In this document: piece after piece, positions 33,405 to 45,961 of the stretch | How positions within the stretch are numbered: position 1 is the first letter of the stretch | Layout of the letters: the number at the start of each line of letters is the position of its first letter | DNA from: Silene conica | Lineage: Eukaryota > Streptophyta > Magnoliopsida > Caryophyllales > Caryophyllaceae | Assembly: GCA_029255685.2 (NCBI GenBank) | Contig: CM055313.2 | Span: 31,182,579-31,246,578, forward strand | Length of the DNA: 64,000 nucleotides | Direction: 5' to 3' | The notes under the pieces: model-generated | The model's input: the letters and a program-made list of their open reading frames with translations, nothing else | Told to the model about the DNA's origin: nothing | Database searches by the model: none | Position numbers and translations under genes: made by a program

Positions 33405-34881
33405 TGACACCCGTCGTTGAGGGGTGCCAAAGATAAGATTTATAAAACCTCGGCTTAAGACTAGATAGCATAAGTTAAGGGTCGAACCCCAAGGAGCTGG
33501 GGAATGTTTATTGTTTAAGGTCAATGTTTTAGGGTAACAAATTGGGGGTTTTGATTGGTTGTCACTAAGTCTAGAAATAAAGATAAAAATAAAGCAAGAA
33601 AATAAGATGATATAAAAACTTATGATAAAAAGGATGCTGGGATGTTCGGGTAGTAAATAGCTATGATGGTGTAAATCCTAAGTCAACATGTATCGCAGTC
33701 GCGTAAGGGTGTAACATATCCTTTCGGTCTATGGTACCTAATAGCTCTTTTCGGCCTATGCTATTAGTTCCTAGGTCTCACAAATATTGGGTGTCAACAA
33801 TAAGGGTGAATCCTAATTTCTAGGTCACATACCTTTTACTCTTAAGTAACCTAGCCGTCTTAAAGCGTTAACCAATGCCCTTCCCGTATCTTTCAATCTT
33901 GGGTAAGTCATTACTAACATCCTACAAGTCTCCTTTCAGTCTCATTATAGGTTGTTATAGTCGACGAAATAAAACAGAACTGAAAACGTACGCAGGATGG
34001 TCGACCGACCAGCTACCCCGGTCGACCGACCAACCACTTCAGTCGACCGACCAGTTAAGCTGGTCGACCGACCAAAGTCTGCTACAGGTAGAATCGGGTA
34101 TTACACCATCTACGCATATTTTAATCCCTACATCGTAACATATGCAATTAGCTACTCATGGATATGGAAATAACAACGAAAGCAATAGTAAATATAGAAT
34201 TCATAGCAAGCATTAATCTAAGCATGCGATAACAACAAAGGCTTTGGGATTCTAACCTTAACCGAATACTAGCAATCCTATGAAACGAATATGAATAATG
34301 TGAAAACAAGAGAATTACCGTAATAGGGATTAGGGCAGAAAAGAACAAGCTTTATTGAATTCCGTTGAAAGATTAATGATTACAACCAAGAACAATGCTA
34401 AAACTAATAAAACAATAACTTTTGTGAAAATAGAAAACTAAAATAATTTGATGGCAGTGTATCAGATGTATGCTAGATATTAGATGTAAAAACTTAATTC
34501 TAACCCTAATCACATAATTAGCTTAAGTAGGCGACAAACAAAAGCTTTCTAATAACCTAATCACGCGAATGGGCTTTTGCGGAAATTCTAAATCTGCGCG
34601 CTGGTCGACCGACCAGGTGATGAGGTCGGTCGACCGATTGTCGGGATCGGTGGACTTCTGACTTTAAGATAGCAGGTCTTCTGGTCGACCGACCATGGTA
34701 GTAGGTCGGTCGACCGGTTTTCCTGTTTATCAGCCTCGATTTCGTCTTAGTTTGACCTTTTGGTACTTGGTATGCGACTTGAGTTGACTTTTCCTCGCTC
34801 CTTGGTTACGCAAAAATCCCGAGGGTAGAAATTTGGTATAAAACCGTCTCTTTTCCGCATTATTCTGCAAAAGAGCATAAA
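33405..34881 (-). repeat. A2 3' LTR, main part
   Basis: It starts TGACACCCGTCG on the plus strand and is collinear with 53484-54950. It is interrupted after ATAAA (34877-34881) by the Tekay-like element and continues at 43925. Motif clusters are at 33999-34073 (GGTCGACCGACC) and 34601-34716 (both orientations). Confidence 0.85.
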
Positions 34882-37676
34882 TGTAACATCCCGTATTTTC
34901 GTAAAATCTATTTTTAAGCGTTTTAAATTATTTTAAGTAATAAAATAATATTTTAATAATTTATTATGAAAGGTTTTAATTTAATTAGTAAGATCCGTCT
35001 TAAGAACCTTAAGTCCTTAAGACGAATACAAACTTGGTAAACTTAAACTCGTATCTTAAATATCCGCTCAAGTGTCCGACCCGTTTAATTGACTCGGAAA
35101 GGACAACCCATAAAACCCCCATAAACCCCTTCCATCGACACAATTGCTCCTTCTTCAACATTTCCACTGTAAACATAAACTCTCTCAAACCTCCATTTTA
35201 TTCATCTTCTTTTGATAAATTCTTCATCATTCGTTCATCAAATTGAGGTAACAATAGCATTTTCGGAATCCTCATTCGATTTCCAAGCCATCTATCACTT
35301 TCTTTTTGTAAATCCTTAACTTCGAAAATGGGGCTGTTTTCCTTAAATTCCGTTTTGAATCCTTAAATCCGTTTTCTATGTTTGCAGGTGTGGGCTTAGA
35401 CGATCCAGAGGTCGATAGCTACTTGGTTGAGGAGGATCTTTAGCCGGAATCGCTTGAGAGGTGACGATAATGAGAAACTCGGCCTTTATGTGTATATTAG
35501 CAAGTTTGTTGTGTTCTTATGTTAAGTTTCTGATTTTGTTGAAGTATAATGCTTAAAGGACTTAGTAACATGATTAGGAATGTTTATTTGTGATGAATTT
35601 ATGCTTGTGGATGTTCTTATGCTCATATGTTGTTTTTCTGAAATTTACACATTTTACGACGGATACTTGATTTAATCAATTGAGGATTGTTATGGGATTT
35701 GTATGCTGATATGATAGTAGTATTGGATGTTTATAATGTTGGGCAAATCATACTTGTAGCAATTATTGAAGATTTCATGTCGATTTGTGGAAGTTTAGTC
35801 TTGGCTGGAAAAACGCGATTTTCGTTACAGGCTCTCTGAGCCGGTCGACCGACCGGCCGCCGGTCGCTGGGAGTGCGTCTTGTGTGTTTTTGCGATTTTT
35901 GAAGTTTTTAGCTTAGGACTGCCAGCCGACCGGCTGCCTGCCGACCGGCTGGTAGTCTCTTGTGTAGTATTTGTTTGCGAAGAACATAGGAAAGAAAGGG
36001 AGCCCAGCCGGCTGGGAGTGCATGTGGGTTGGTCACGAGCTTTGTAAAGGCTAGGGGAAGGTCTTCCCAGCCGGCCGACCGGCTGCCTGGCGACCGGCTG
36101 GGAGTCCTTTGGTGTTCTTGGTTTAAAGTGAAAGGAAGGCTAAGAGGGTTGCCAGCCGGCCGACCGGCTGCCTGCCGACCGGCTGGGGACCCCTGTAAGC
36201 TATTTTCGAAATTGTAATATATTCGTAACTTTCAAACGGTTAATCAGTTTTGATTGAAACTTGTTTCTTGCATCTTTGATATGTATTTGAGGTTCCCGGA
36301 GGACGGGCGACATTATATTGGGTTCGGGAATGGAGTGAGGATAGAGACCCCCCGGTCGGGTAACCGAAAGGAAACCGGCTCTCCCTCGTCTTAGTTCCCG
36401 GGATCAATTAAGTGTCGATTAGTGGTTTAAGAAGTTAGAACTATAGGTTGGTATTTATCTTTGGATGTTAATGGTTAAGTTGGATGTCGCGTGATGGGAT
36501 ATGTGTTAAGCTCACCTCTGGACCCATTATGTGTTTTGTATGTCGCGTGACGGGATATGTGTTAAGCTCACCTCTGGACCCGTTACGTGTTTTGCTTGTG
36601 GCGTGTCAGGATATGTGTTAAGCTCACCTCTGGACCTGACACGTGATCGGTTGTCGTACCCGGGATATGTGTTAAGCTCACCTCTGGACCCGTTGTGCGA
36701 TAGCTGTGTATTGGGATATGTGTTAAGCTCACCTCTGGACCAAATACTTGTTTGTAGCATTGGGATATGTGTTAAGCTCACCTCTGGACCCTTTGCTTTT
36801 GGATGATTAGGGATATGTGTTACGCTCACCTCTGGACCCTTTTCTTGATTTGTTAAGTATAGGGATATGTGTTAAGTTCACCTCTGGACCCTTTACTTGA
36901 TTTGTTTGGTAGTGGGATATGTGTTAAGTTCACCTCTGGACCCATTGCCAGTGCTTATGTTATATCTGCTTGCCTAGGTTGGTACAGTGTCAGATATGCA
37001 TGATGAAGTTGATGTTTATATTGATTGAGATATAGTTTGTTCATCCAAGGCATTGGATGACTCTATAATCAGTTTCATAAATAGTTTGATTGAAAGACCC
37101 CCCGACTGGGTAACCAGTAGGGAAACCGGCTCTCCTTCCTAACGGTTTATGAAGTTGGTTGAGAGCCGTGCATTAGAGTTGCATGATTTATGTTGTCAGT
37201 TGATGAGATGTTTATGCTTCACATGTTTATATATGTTGGAGTATTCTGTATTGTTTTATCTGTTACGTGTTGTCACAAAAGGTGGCTAGGAGAACTCTAG
37301 TCACTCCCCACTGATTGTGGCGTACATGTTTTCATGTATGTAGGTATATGCAGGTTGGAGCAGGGTTACGAGAGGGCTAGCGAGTGATGATCCTGTTGTC
37401 ATCATATGACTCACCTTTATATCGCCTAGCTAGACTCTTAGACTTTTGTTACATTTGTTTTGGTGCCTGTAGGGATGTTCCATCCCAGGCTGATGTACAT
37501 ATTTGTTTTGATACTTAGAACTGTTACTTATCTATTTTGGTTTTGTTTCAGTTTCAGTTTCCGTTTCAGTTTAAGACTTCTCGCATGTTGTTAGTTTTAC
37601 TTTAAAAAGTTTTAATTCCGCTGCATTTTTAGTACTTTTGTATGTTTATATTTCCGCTTTCGCGAGGGGTTTTACA
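34882..37676 (+). repeat. Tekay-like 5' LTR
   Basis: It starts TGTAACATCCCGTATTTT and ends GGGGTTTTACA (2,795 bp). It contains GCCGGCCGACCGGCTG-type motifs at 35838-36190 and a tandem array at 36496-36944. Compared with the 3' LTR it has about 119 extra bases near 35630-35750. Confidence 0.9.
36496..36944 (+). repeat. 49-56 bp tandem repeat in the Tekay LTR, nine units
   Basis: Each unit contains GGGATATGTGTTAAGCTCAC and CTCTGGACC followed by a variable spacer of about 20 bases. Nine units start near 36496, 36552, 36608, 36662, 36713, 36762, 36810, 36862 and 36914. The open frames over this array on both strands are by-products of the repeat. Confidence 0.85.
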
Positions 37677-37678
37677 GT

Positions 37679-37690
37679 TGGTATCAGAGC
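37679..37690 (+). other. Tekay-like primer-binding site, initiator tRNA-Met
   Basis: TGGTATCAGAGC lies two bases after the 5' LTR and is complementary to the 3' end of initiator tRNA-Met. Confidence 0.85.
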
Positions 37691-37842
37691 ATTATTGCTC
37701 CCGACGCACTCATGTGACCCCCAACCTTAACTTGACCAAATAAACAAATAATGAATGAGAGATGGGTAGATCTAAGGATTTATATTGTAGTCTATTTGTG
37801 ATTGCTAATTGCTAAGCTAATACTTGTTTTCTCTTTTGAAGG

Positions 37843-38710
37843 ATGGTGAGACCTACGGCTGCTGATAACATTATGCTGCAAGCAATGAGACTTAGAGACA
37901 GCAAGCAGGGAATGTTCCACCTCCTCCACCGCCAGGCAACAAGGCTAATCGTCCTGGTAGGTTCTCACGGATAGCTTCGCAGATGTCACGTAGCCACGTG
38001 AAGACTTATGGTGGCGAGGTTGATCCGGTAGCTCTTACCGAGTGGTTCAGAGAGATGGAAAAGAGCTTCACTATGTATTCGGTGGGTAGAGAGGATAGAG
38101 TGCGGCTAGCCACTCACTTTCTTACCCTTGAGGCCGATAGGTGGTGGGCGTTGACAGGACCTACTTTCACTCTTGATCCTTTGTTCCATTGGGAGGCTTT
38201 TAAGGATAAGCTCGAGACGAGGTTTTATCCTAAAGAGCTCAGATCACAGCGACTCAAAGAATTCATGGATTTGAAGCAAGGCAAGATGTCAGTTCAGGAG
38301 TTTACCGATCGTTTCAACCAGCTTGCTCACTTCGCATCGAGATTTGTCAGAGATGAGGCCGAGAGAGTCTACTTTTACCGTGGCAAGCTAGGACCACGCA
38401 TCGAGAGCATGGTTCGTCGTGACTCGACTTCTTTTGTGGAGGTATATGATGATGCTATTTGGGCCGAGAGTTCTATTCGTGCCATAGATGCTGAGACCCG
38501 AGCTGCTACTTCCAGTGTGACTCCTCACCAGAGATCAGTGTACCAGGGGAAGAGACCATTTGTTCCTTCTACTTCTTCGCCTTCTTATCAGAAGAAACGT
38601 TTTGAGAGGTTCTCTGCTCCGGTTGCTAAGACCACATTTCACACCGACACATCTCCTAGTGTTTGCCCCCGTTGTGGTAAACCATCTCATCCGGGTTTTG
38701 ACTGTTTCAC
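37843..38710 (+). pseudogene. Tekay-like gag, frameshifted and truncated
   Basis: The start is probably ATG 37843. The frame changes near 37905-37915, after which the capsid region is open from before 37983. Typical Ty3 Retrotrans_gag motifs are seen: TEWFREMEKSF, RWWALTGPTF, FYPKELRSQRLKEFMDLKQG and FTDRFNQLAHFA. A CCHC knuckle follows (CPRCGKPSHPGFDC, about 38665-38705). Directly after the knuckle the sequence jumps into the middle of reverse transcriptase, so the gag C-terminus and all of the protease are gone. Confidence 0.75.
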
Positions 38711-38727
38711 TTGTAATGGATATGGGC

Positions 38728-41205
38728 TGATATTGCGAAGACTGCTTTTCGTACCAGATATGGGCATTTTGAGTTGGTGGTTATGCCTTTTGGGTTGACT
38801 AATGCACCTGCTATCTTCATGGATCAGATGAACCGCACCTTTAGTGAGTATTTGGACACTTGTGTTGTGGTGTTTATTGATGATATCCTCATTTACTCTA
38901 AGACCGATGAGGAGCATGCTGAGCATCTTAGATTGATTCTTGGGAGTTTGCGTCGACAGAAGTGGTTCGCGAAGTTCTCTTAGTGCGAGTTTTGGCTTTC
39001 TAAGGTTGCATTTCTTGGACATGTGATATCTAGTGAGGGAGTTATGGTTGATCCCGCGAAGATTGAGGCTGTTGTTGATTGGGAGAGTCCTTAGGATGTT
39101 GGTGAGATCCGTAGTTTCCTTGGATTGGCTGGTTATTATCGTAGATTTGTTGAGGATTTCTCCAGATTAGCTCGCCCGATGACTCAGTTACAGAAGAAAG
39201 AAGCTAAATTTGTGTGGACCGACAAGTGCGAGAGTTCTTTCTAGAAGTTGAAGACCAGATTGACTTCCGCCCCCGTGTTAGCTTTGCCAGAGATCGGGGT
39301 TGACTTTGATGTGTATTGTGATGCTTCGATGTTAGGGCTAGGATGTGTACTGATGCAAAGTGGAAAGGTGATAGCCTATTCATCTAGACAGTTGAGAGTT
39401 CATGAGGTGAACTATCCGACACATGACCTAGAGTTGGCCGCAGTTGTACATGCTTTGAAGATGTGGCGACATTACCTGATTGGATCCCATTGCCGCATTT
39501 TCACAGATCACAAGAGTCTTAAGTACATTTTCACCCAGAAAGACCTTAACATGAGACAGAGACGTTGGCTAGAGTTGGTGAAAGATTACGACCTTGAGTT
39601 GTTATATCATGAGGGAAAAGCCAATGTAGTTGCTGATGCGCTTAGTCGCAAGACTTCTCACTCGTTGAGTGCCATGCGAGTACTGCCCGATGAGCTGTGT
39701 TCCGAGTTCCGGAAGCTGAGATTAGAGATGGTGGGTAGTGGTTTTGATTGGTTAGCTGCTATGACCGCCGAGCCGTCTTAATATTGGGAGATTCGCCGGA
39801 GTTTACCTTCATATGCCGATTTCAAGAAATTCGAGGCTAAGATTTCGAGTGGTGTTGCACCTGACTTGGTGATTGATGCTGATGGTTTCCTTAGGTTCCG
39901 TGGTAGGATGTATGTCCCCGGTGTGCCAGATTTGAGGAAGAGGGTTCTTGATGAGGCTCACTTGACACCGTATTCAGTTCATCCAGGAGGAGAGAAGATG
40001 CACAAGGATTTGAGGCTTATGTTTTGGTGGCCTGGTATGAAGAAAGAGATCTTGGATTACGTTAGTAGGTGCTTGACTTGTCAACCATTCAAGATAAAGC
40101 ATAGGAGGCCAGGTGGTTTGCTACAGCCGCTTCCCGTCCCTCAGTGGAAGTGGGAGTGTATATCTATGGACTTCGTTACTGCATTGCCTAAGACAGTTGG
40201 AGGCAAGGATGCGATTTGGGTTATTGTGGATAGGCTAACTAAGTGTGCCAGATTTGTGCCTATCAGAGAGACGTGGGACATGGATCGATTAGCCAGGGCT
40301 TATATTGCTGAGATAGTCCGCTATCATGGTGTGCCGAGAGAGATCGTTTCAGATCGTGATCCTCGTTTTTGCTCCAGATTCTGGAAGGCTTTGCAGGAGG
40401 CTATGGGTAGCCGTTTGTTGATGAGTACTGCTTTTCATGCCGCGACCGATGGGCAATCCGAGAGGACCATACAGACACTAGAGGATTTGCTCCGCGCTTG
40501 TGCCCTCGATTTTCAGAGCTCTTGGGTGCAGTGTTTACCGTTGGTTGAGTTTTCTTACAACAACAGTTACCATTCATCTATTGGTATGGCTCCGTACGAG
40601 GCTCTTTATGGTAGGAAGTGTCGTAGTCCGATCTGTTGGGATCAGGCTAGTGACGTGCACGACCTAGGACCGGACGAGTTAGCTGTTACTATCGATCAGG
40701 TTCAGCTTATCAGAGGTAGGATGAAGGCCGCACAAGATCGGCAGAAATTCTATGCTGATGTTCGCCGTAGACCCTTAGAGTTTAGGGTGGGTGACAGAGT
40801 TTTCTTGAGAGTTTCTCCGATGAAGGGCGTCAAAAGGTTTGGCTTAAGGGCAAGTTGAGTCCTAAGTTTATTGGACCTTTTGAGATCGTGAAGAGGATTG
40901 GTGCTGCTGCTTATCGTTTGGACTTGCCTCCTAGTTTGGGCAAGGTTCATAGTGTCTTTCATGTTTCTCAGCTCCGTAAGTATGTTAGTGACCCGAGTCA
41001 TGTTCTTCCTAGAGAGATCGAGAACTTGGAGCCGAGTCTTGCTTTCGAGGAGCATCCCGTGAAGATCGTAGACCGACAGGATAGGAAGCTTAGGAGCAAG
41101 GTGGTGCCGCTAGTGAAGATCCTTTGGCGTTGCGGTGATGTTGAGGAGCAGACGTGGGAGACCGAGGCATCGATGCGTGTCGCGCATCCTTCTCTTTTCG
41201 ATTGA
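38728..41205 (+). pseudogene. Tekay-like pol: RT, RNase H, integrase, chromodomain (broken)
   Basis: The second half of reverse transcriptase is present ([17 protein letters not shown], catalytic FIDD in [12 protein letters not shown]). It is followed by RNase H ([32 protein letters not shown]) and integrase with HHCC zinc site (HLTPYSVHPGGEKMH, CLTC) and the DDE core (SMDFVTALPK, SDRDPRF, DGQSERT). A C-terminal segment ending near [18 protein letters not shown] fits a Tekay-type chromodomain, which in chromoviruses directs integration. Lesions: TAG at 38981-38983, 39092-39094 and 39242-39244, TAA at 39779-39781, and a frame change near 40850. No functional enzyme can be made. Confidence 0.85.
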
Positions 41206-41254
41206 GGTAGAGTTAGTTAGAATATATCTTCGTTCGAGTTTCGAGGACGAAACT

Positions 41255-41272
41255 TTTTGAAGTTGGGGTGAT
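41255..41272 (+). other. Tekay-like polypurine tract
   Basis: TGAAGTTGGGGTGAT just before the 3' LTR, in the usual position for Tekay/Del elements, after a GAGGACGAAAC motif. Confidence 0.7.
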
Positions 41273-43924
41273 TGTAACATCCCGTATTTTCGTAAAATCT
41301 ATTTTTAAGCGTTTTAAATTATTGTAAGTAATAAAATAATATTTTAATAATTTATTGTGAAAGGTTTTAATTTAATTAGTAAGATTCGTCTTAAGAACCT
41401 TAAGTCCTTAAGACGAATACAAACTTGGTAAACTTAAACTCGTATCTTAAATATCCGCTCAAGTGTCCGACCCGTTTAATTGACTCGGAAAGGACAACCC
41501 ATAAAACCCCCATAAACCCCTTCCATCGACATAATTGCTCCTTCTTCAACATTTCCACTGTAAACATAAACTCTCTCAAACCTCCATTTTATTCATCTTC
41601 TTTTGATAAATTCTTCATCATCCGTTCATCAAATTGAGGTAACAATAGCATTTTCGGAATCCTCATTCGATTTCCAAGCCATCTATCACTTTCTTTTTGT
41701 AAATACTTAACTTCGAAAATGGGGCTGTTTTCCTTAAATTCCGTTTTGAATCCTTAAATCCGTTTTCTATGTTTGCAGGTGTGGGCTTAGACGATCCAGA
41801 GGTCGATAGCTACTTGGTTGAGGAGGATCTTTAGCCGGAATCGCTTGAGAGGTGACGATAATGAGAAATTTGGCCTTTATGTGTATATTAGCAAGTTTGT
41901 TGTGTTCTTATGTTAAGTTTCTGATTTTGTTGAAGTATAATGCTTAAAGCACTTAGTAACATGATTAGGAATGTTTATTTGTGATGAATTTATGCTTGTG
42001 GATGTTCTTATGCTCATATGTTGGGCAAATCATACTTGTAGCAATTATTGAAGATTTTATGTCGATTTGTGGAAGTTTAGTCTTGGCTGGAAAAACGCGA
42101 TTTTCGTTACAGGCTCTCTGAGCCGGTCGACCGACCGGCCGCCGTTCGACCGGCTGGGAGTGCGTCTTGTGTGTTTTTGCGATTTTTGAAGTTTTTAGCT
42201 TAGGACGGCCAGCCGGCCGACCGACTGCCTGCCGACCGGCTTGTAGTCTCTTGTGTAGTATTTGTTTGCGAAGAACATAGGAAAGAAAGGGAGCCCAGCC
42301 GGCAGACCGGCCGCCTGCCAGCCGGCTGGGAGTGCATGTGGGTTGGTTACGAGCTTTGTAAAGGCTAGGGGAAGGTCTTCCCAGCCGGCCGACCGGCTGC
42401 CTGCCGACCGGCTGGGAGTCCTTTGGTGTTCTTGGTTTAAAGTGAAAGGAAGGCTGAGAGGGTTGCCAGCCGGCCGACCGGCTGGGGACCCCTGTAAGCT
42501 ATTTTCGAAATTGTAATATATTCGTAACTTACAAACGGTTAATCGGTTTTGATTGAAACTTGTTTCTTGCATCTTTGATATGTATTTGAGGTTCCCGGAG
42601 GACGGGCGACATTATATTGGGTTCGGGAATGGAGTGAGGATAGAGACCCCCCGGTTGGGTAACCGAAAGGGAAACCGGCTCTCCCTCGTCTTAGTTCCCG
42701 GGATCAATTAAGTGTCGATTAGTGGTTTAAGAAGTTAGAACTATAGGTTGGTATCTATCTTTGGATGTTAATGGTTAATTGGATGTCGCGAGATGGGATA
42801 TGTGTTAAGCTCACCTCTGGACCCATTACGTGTTTTGTATGTCGCGTGACGGGATATGTGTTAAGCTCACCTCTGGACCCGTTACGTGTTTTGCTTGTGG
42901 CATGTCAGGATATGTGTTAAGCTCACCTTTGGACCTGACACGTGATCGGTTGTCGTACACGGGATATGTGTTAAGCTCACCTCTGGACCCGTTGTGCGAT
43001 AGTTGTGTATTGGGATATGTGTTAAGCTCACCTCTGGACCCAATACTTGTTTGTAGCATTGGGATATGTGTTAAGCTCACCTCTGGAACCTTTGCTTTTG
43101 GATGATTAGGGATATGTGTTAAGCTCACCTCTGGACCCTTTTCTTGATTTGTTAAGTATAGGGATATGTGTTAAGTTCACCTCTGGACCCTTTACTTGAT
43201 TTGTTTGGTAGTGGGATATGTGTTAAGTTCACCTCTGGACCCATTGCCAGTGCTTATGTTATATCTGCTTGCCTAGGTTGGTACAGTGTCAGATATGCAT
43301 GATGAAGTTGATGTTTATATTGATTGAGATATAGTTTGTTCATCCAAGGCATTGGATGACTCTATAATCAGTTTCATAAATAGTTGGATTGAAAGACCCC
43401 CCGACTGGGTAACCAGTAGGGAAACCGGCTCTCCTTCCTAACGGTTTATGAAGTTGGTTGAGAGCCGTGCATTAGAGTTGCATGATTTATGTTGTCAGTT
43501 GATGAGATGTTTATGCTTCACATGTTTATATATGTTGGAGTATTCTGTATTGTTTTATCTGTTACGTGTTGTCACAAAAGGTGGCTAGGAGAACTCTAGT
43601 CACTCCCCACTGATTGTGGCCTACATGTTTTCATGTATGTAGGTACATGCAGGTTGGAGCAGGGTTACGAGAGGGCTAGCGAGTGATGATCCTGTTGTCA
43701 TCATATGACTCACCTTTATATCGCCTAGCTAGACTCTTAGACTTTTGTTACATTTGTTTTGGTGCCTGTAGGGATGTTCCATCCCAGGCTGATGTACATA
43801 TTTGTTTTGATAGTTAGAACTGTTACTTATCGCATGTTGTTAGTTTTACTTTAAAAAGTTTAATTCCGCTGCATTTTTAGTACTTTTGTATGTTTATATT
43901 TCCGCTTTCGCGAGGGGTTTTACA
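41273..43924 (+). repeat. Tekay-like 3' LTR
   Basis: 2,652 bp, collinear with 34882-37676 except for a deletion of about 119 bases after 42020 and some smaller indels. The short-palindrome region is at 42120-42490 and the tandem array at about 42795-43246. Confidence 0.9.
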
Positions 43925-44034
43925 ATAAAAACACGAAAGAAGACAATTGTTGGGAAATAGGCAAAAACATAGTAAATGAGCGCTAAAATGCGTGTTAAAA
44001 TAGATGTACAACATCATAAAATAGACACGCATCA
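43925..44034 (-). repeat. A2 3' LTR, remaining end
   Basis: It continues the LTR after the Tekay-like insertion, starting with the target duplication ATAAA and ending ...GACACGCATCA at 44034. The matching part of the intact LTR is 54952-55058. Confidence 0.85.
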
Positions 44035-45342
44035 AATTCCCCAAACCAGATGACTCCTCGGTAAGTGCTACCGACTCTACCTTATCTAGAGACCGCTTTC
44101 GGGTTAAAAGCTGTCTCATGAATTTTAAGTACGAAGGAACTTGTTGAACTAATTCTAAAAACGGTACTTGTACATTAAATGAACGAATAACGTCTTTAAA
44201 TTTATCAAAGGATACATGTTCCTTAGTTGGTAGGAGTCGCTCCGGATAAGGAGGAGCAAAACTTTCAGCATTTGCAGCTCTCCTTAAAAATTTGGGGTCT
44301 TGTCACCCCTGAATAGGAAGTCTCTTAGGTTGTCAGGCATTTCAGGCCTAAAAGAATCCGTCTGTTCAGCATCTTTGGTCGATCGACCATCATCCTCGGT
44401 CGGTCGACCAACCTCCTGTTCACCAGAAGCTACTGGAATCTGCTCAGTGGTCGACCGACTGGCATCAGTGGTCGACCGACTGGCATCAGTGGTCGGTCGA
44501 CCAGGACTACTGGTACTCGGGTTCTGCCTTTTCTTCTTTTCTTCTCCACCAGCTTTGCCACCTCTAATCTTTGCCCCGCTCCGCAGTGATATGATATTAA
44601 GAGTCTCCTTCTTTTGGTCCATCTTGGTCGTAAGTTGACCCGGATCCCTAGTATCGTTCTTGCTCGCAATTAGAGCAATTTGGGACTCTAACATCTTCAT
44701 ACCCGCCTCTCGTGCCTGTGATTCCTTCTGGACCAATCCTATAAGGTTTTGGATTAGAGCATCCGTATTGGGTGGTGGGTTAGAAGGTGGTTGAGGGACA
44801 AAGGGGGTTTTTGATAGTTTTGCTTATGCGGAGGGACATAAGTTGAGTTTTGTGTGGTTGTTGGTGTTGTGGGTTGAGGAAATTTTGGCTTGTCCATCTC
44901 ATGTGGGGGTGGACATTGTTTCTATTTGGGTCATAGAAGTTGTTTCCGCGGTAGTGTTGAAAGGTCGGGCATGTCTCGTTTGATGAAGTATAGAATTTTG
45001 AAACATGCCCCTCTCCACCGCATCTCTCGCAAATCAATGGTCCGTCTGAAACGGCATTCACTTGGTACATGCCACCCTTACTCCCACTCCCTATATCAAA
45101 CTTACCACTGTTAACCTCAAGTTTGTCTAATTTGGCCATTAAAGCCTCAATAGCTGCAACATTAGACTCAGCCTTCATTTGGTTACCACGGGAAGTCCCG
45201 TGTTGAGCACGATGTACAGCAACATCCTCCATGATCTTGAGACCTTTAGTCTCTCCCGAATTCTCTTGGAACCTCCCATTGGCTGGAGCATCCAAATAGG
45301 CCCGGTTATCGTCATAGAGGCCATTGTAGAACTTGTTACATA
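44035..45342 (-). pseudogene. A2 gag, C-terminal part (broken)
   Basis: Read from 45342 downwards it matches A1 gag closely: FYNGLYDDNRAYLD, CERCGGEGHVSKF with the last knuckle Cys changed to Tyr (KFYTSS), then a Gln/Asn/Pro linker, AGMKMLESQIALIASKND, and GRPT/SRSTT repeats coded by GTCGGTCGAC-type DNA at about 44375-44505. Frame changes occur near 44850 and near 44285. The sequence ends inside the segment ESVALTEESS at about 44045, fused to the polypurine tract; the protease domain is deleted. Upstream the gene continues at 52583, across the CACTA insertion. Confidence 0.75.
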
Positions 45343-45740
45343 CACTACAACAGATACGTCAGATTGCGACTGAAATTAGCGACCACTATCGGTCGCCCTT
45401 CTAATTTTAGCGACCAATTTCAGTCGCACGCCCTTAGTCGCAGGCTGTAGTCGCTTTTAGCGACCGATATTGGTCGCCAAATTTAGCGACCGCAGAAAAA
45501 AAGGCGGGCGACCGATAGTAGTCGCTAAATTAGCGACCGACAGCGCTAGCTAAATTAGCGACCGTTTTTAGTCGCTAATTTAGCGACCATTTTCAGTCGC
45601 TAATTTAGCGACCGATTTCAGTCACTAATTTAGCGACTGACATCGGTCGCTAGTTGGTCGCCAATGAAAAAAAAGTTACAGGGGGTTAGCGACCGACAGT
45701 GGTCGCTAATTTTACATGTTCGGTCGCTAATTCTACATGT
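45343..45740. repeat. CACTA left terminal and subterminal repeats
   Basis: The terminal inverted repeat CACTACAACAGATACG is followed by a dense set of TTAGCGACC and GGTCGCTAA motifs in both orientations up to about 45710. In En/Spm, subterminal motifs of this kind bind the TNPA-type protein; that role is inferred here. Confidence 0.8.
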
Positions 45741-45961
45741 ATTTGCCCATAAAATTCTGTTTTGTCCTAGCCAAATCCGTAACTACTACTGTAAACCTGC
45801 AAGCAAAACCAAGAATAACCAGCGCACAACCCAATTGATGCGAAACATCTGATTGCATAAATAAAAAAAAGTCATTTGGATTACAAAGTACGAAATTCGG
45901 GTACTAAAGTAACAAGTATCCAACACTAAACAAGAGTCACTAAAAAAACAGGAGCAACTAG
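45741..45961. other. CACTA 3' spacer
   Basis: About 220 bases of non-coding sequence between the subterminal repeats and the stop codon of the Transposase_24-type gene. Confidence 0.6.

Larger units (their letters stand above)
34882..43924 (+). mobile_element. Tekay-like chromovirus in the A2 LTR
   Basis: A 9,043-bp plus-strand Ty3 element with target duplication ATAAA (34877-34881, 43925-43929). LTRs are at 34882-37676 and 41273-43924, with an initiator tRNA-Met primer site and a polypurine tract. The 3.6-kb interior contains gag and part of pol with a C-terminal chromodomain-like segment, which points to the Tekay/Del branch of chromoviruses. A deletion has removed protease and the N-terminal half of reverse transcriptase. 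Four stops and frameshifts make it inactive. Confidence 0.85.

Noticed and set aside
35838..36190. Possible GC-rich coding segment in the Tekay LTR
   Set aside because: The GC content comes from GCCGGCCGACC motif repeats; frames there are short and differ between the two LTRs.
36527..36829. Frames on both strands over the Tekay LTR tandem array, also at 42826-43128
   Set aside because: Repeat-driven and located inside an LTR; the peptide repeats simply mirror the DNA units.
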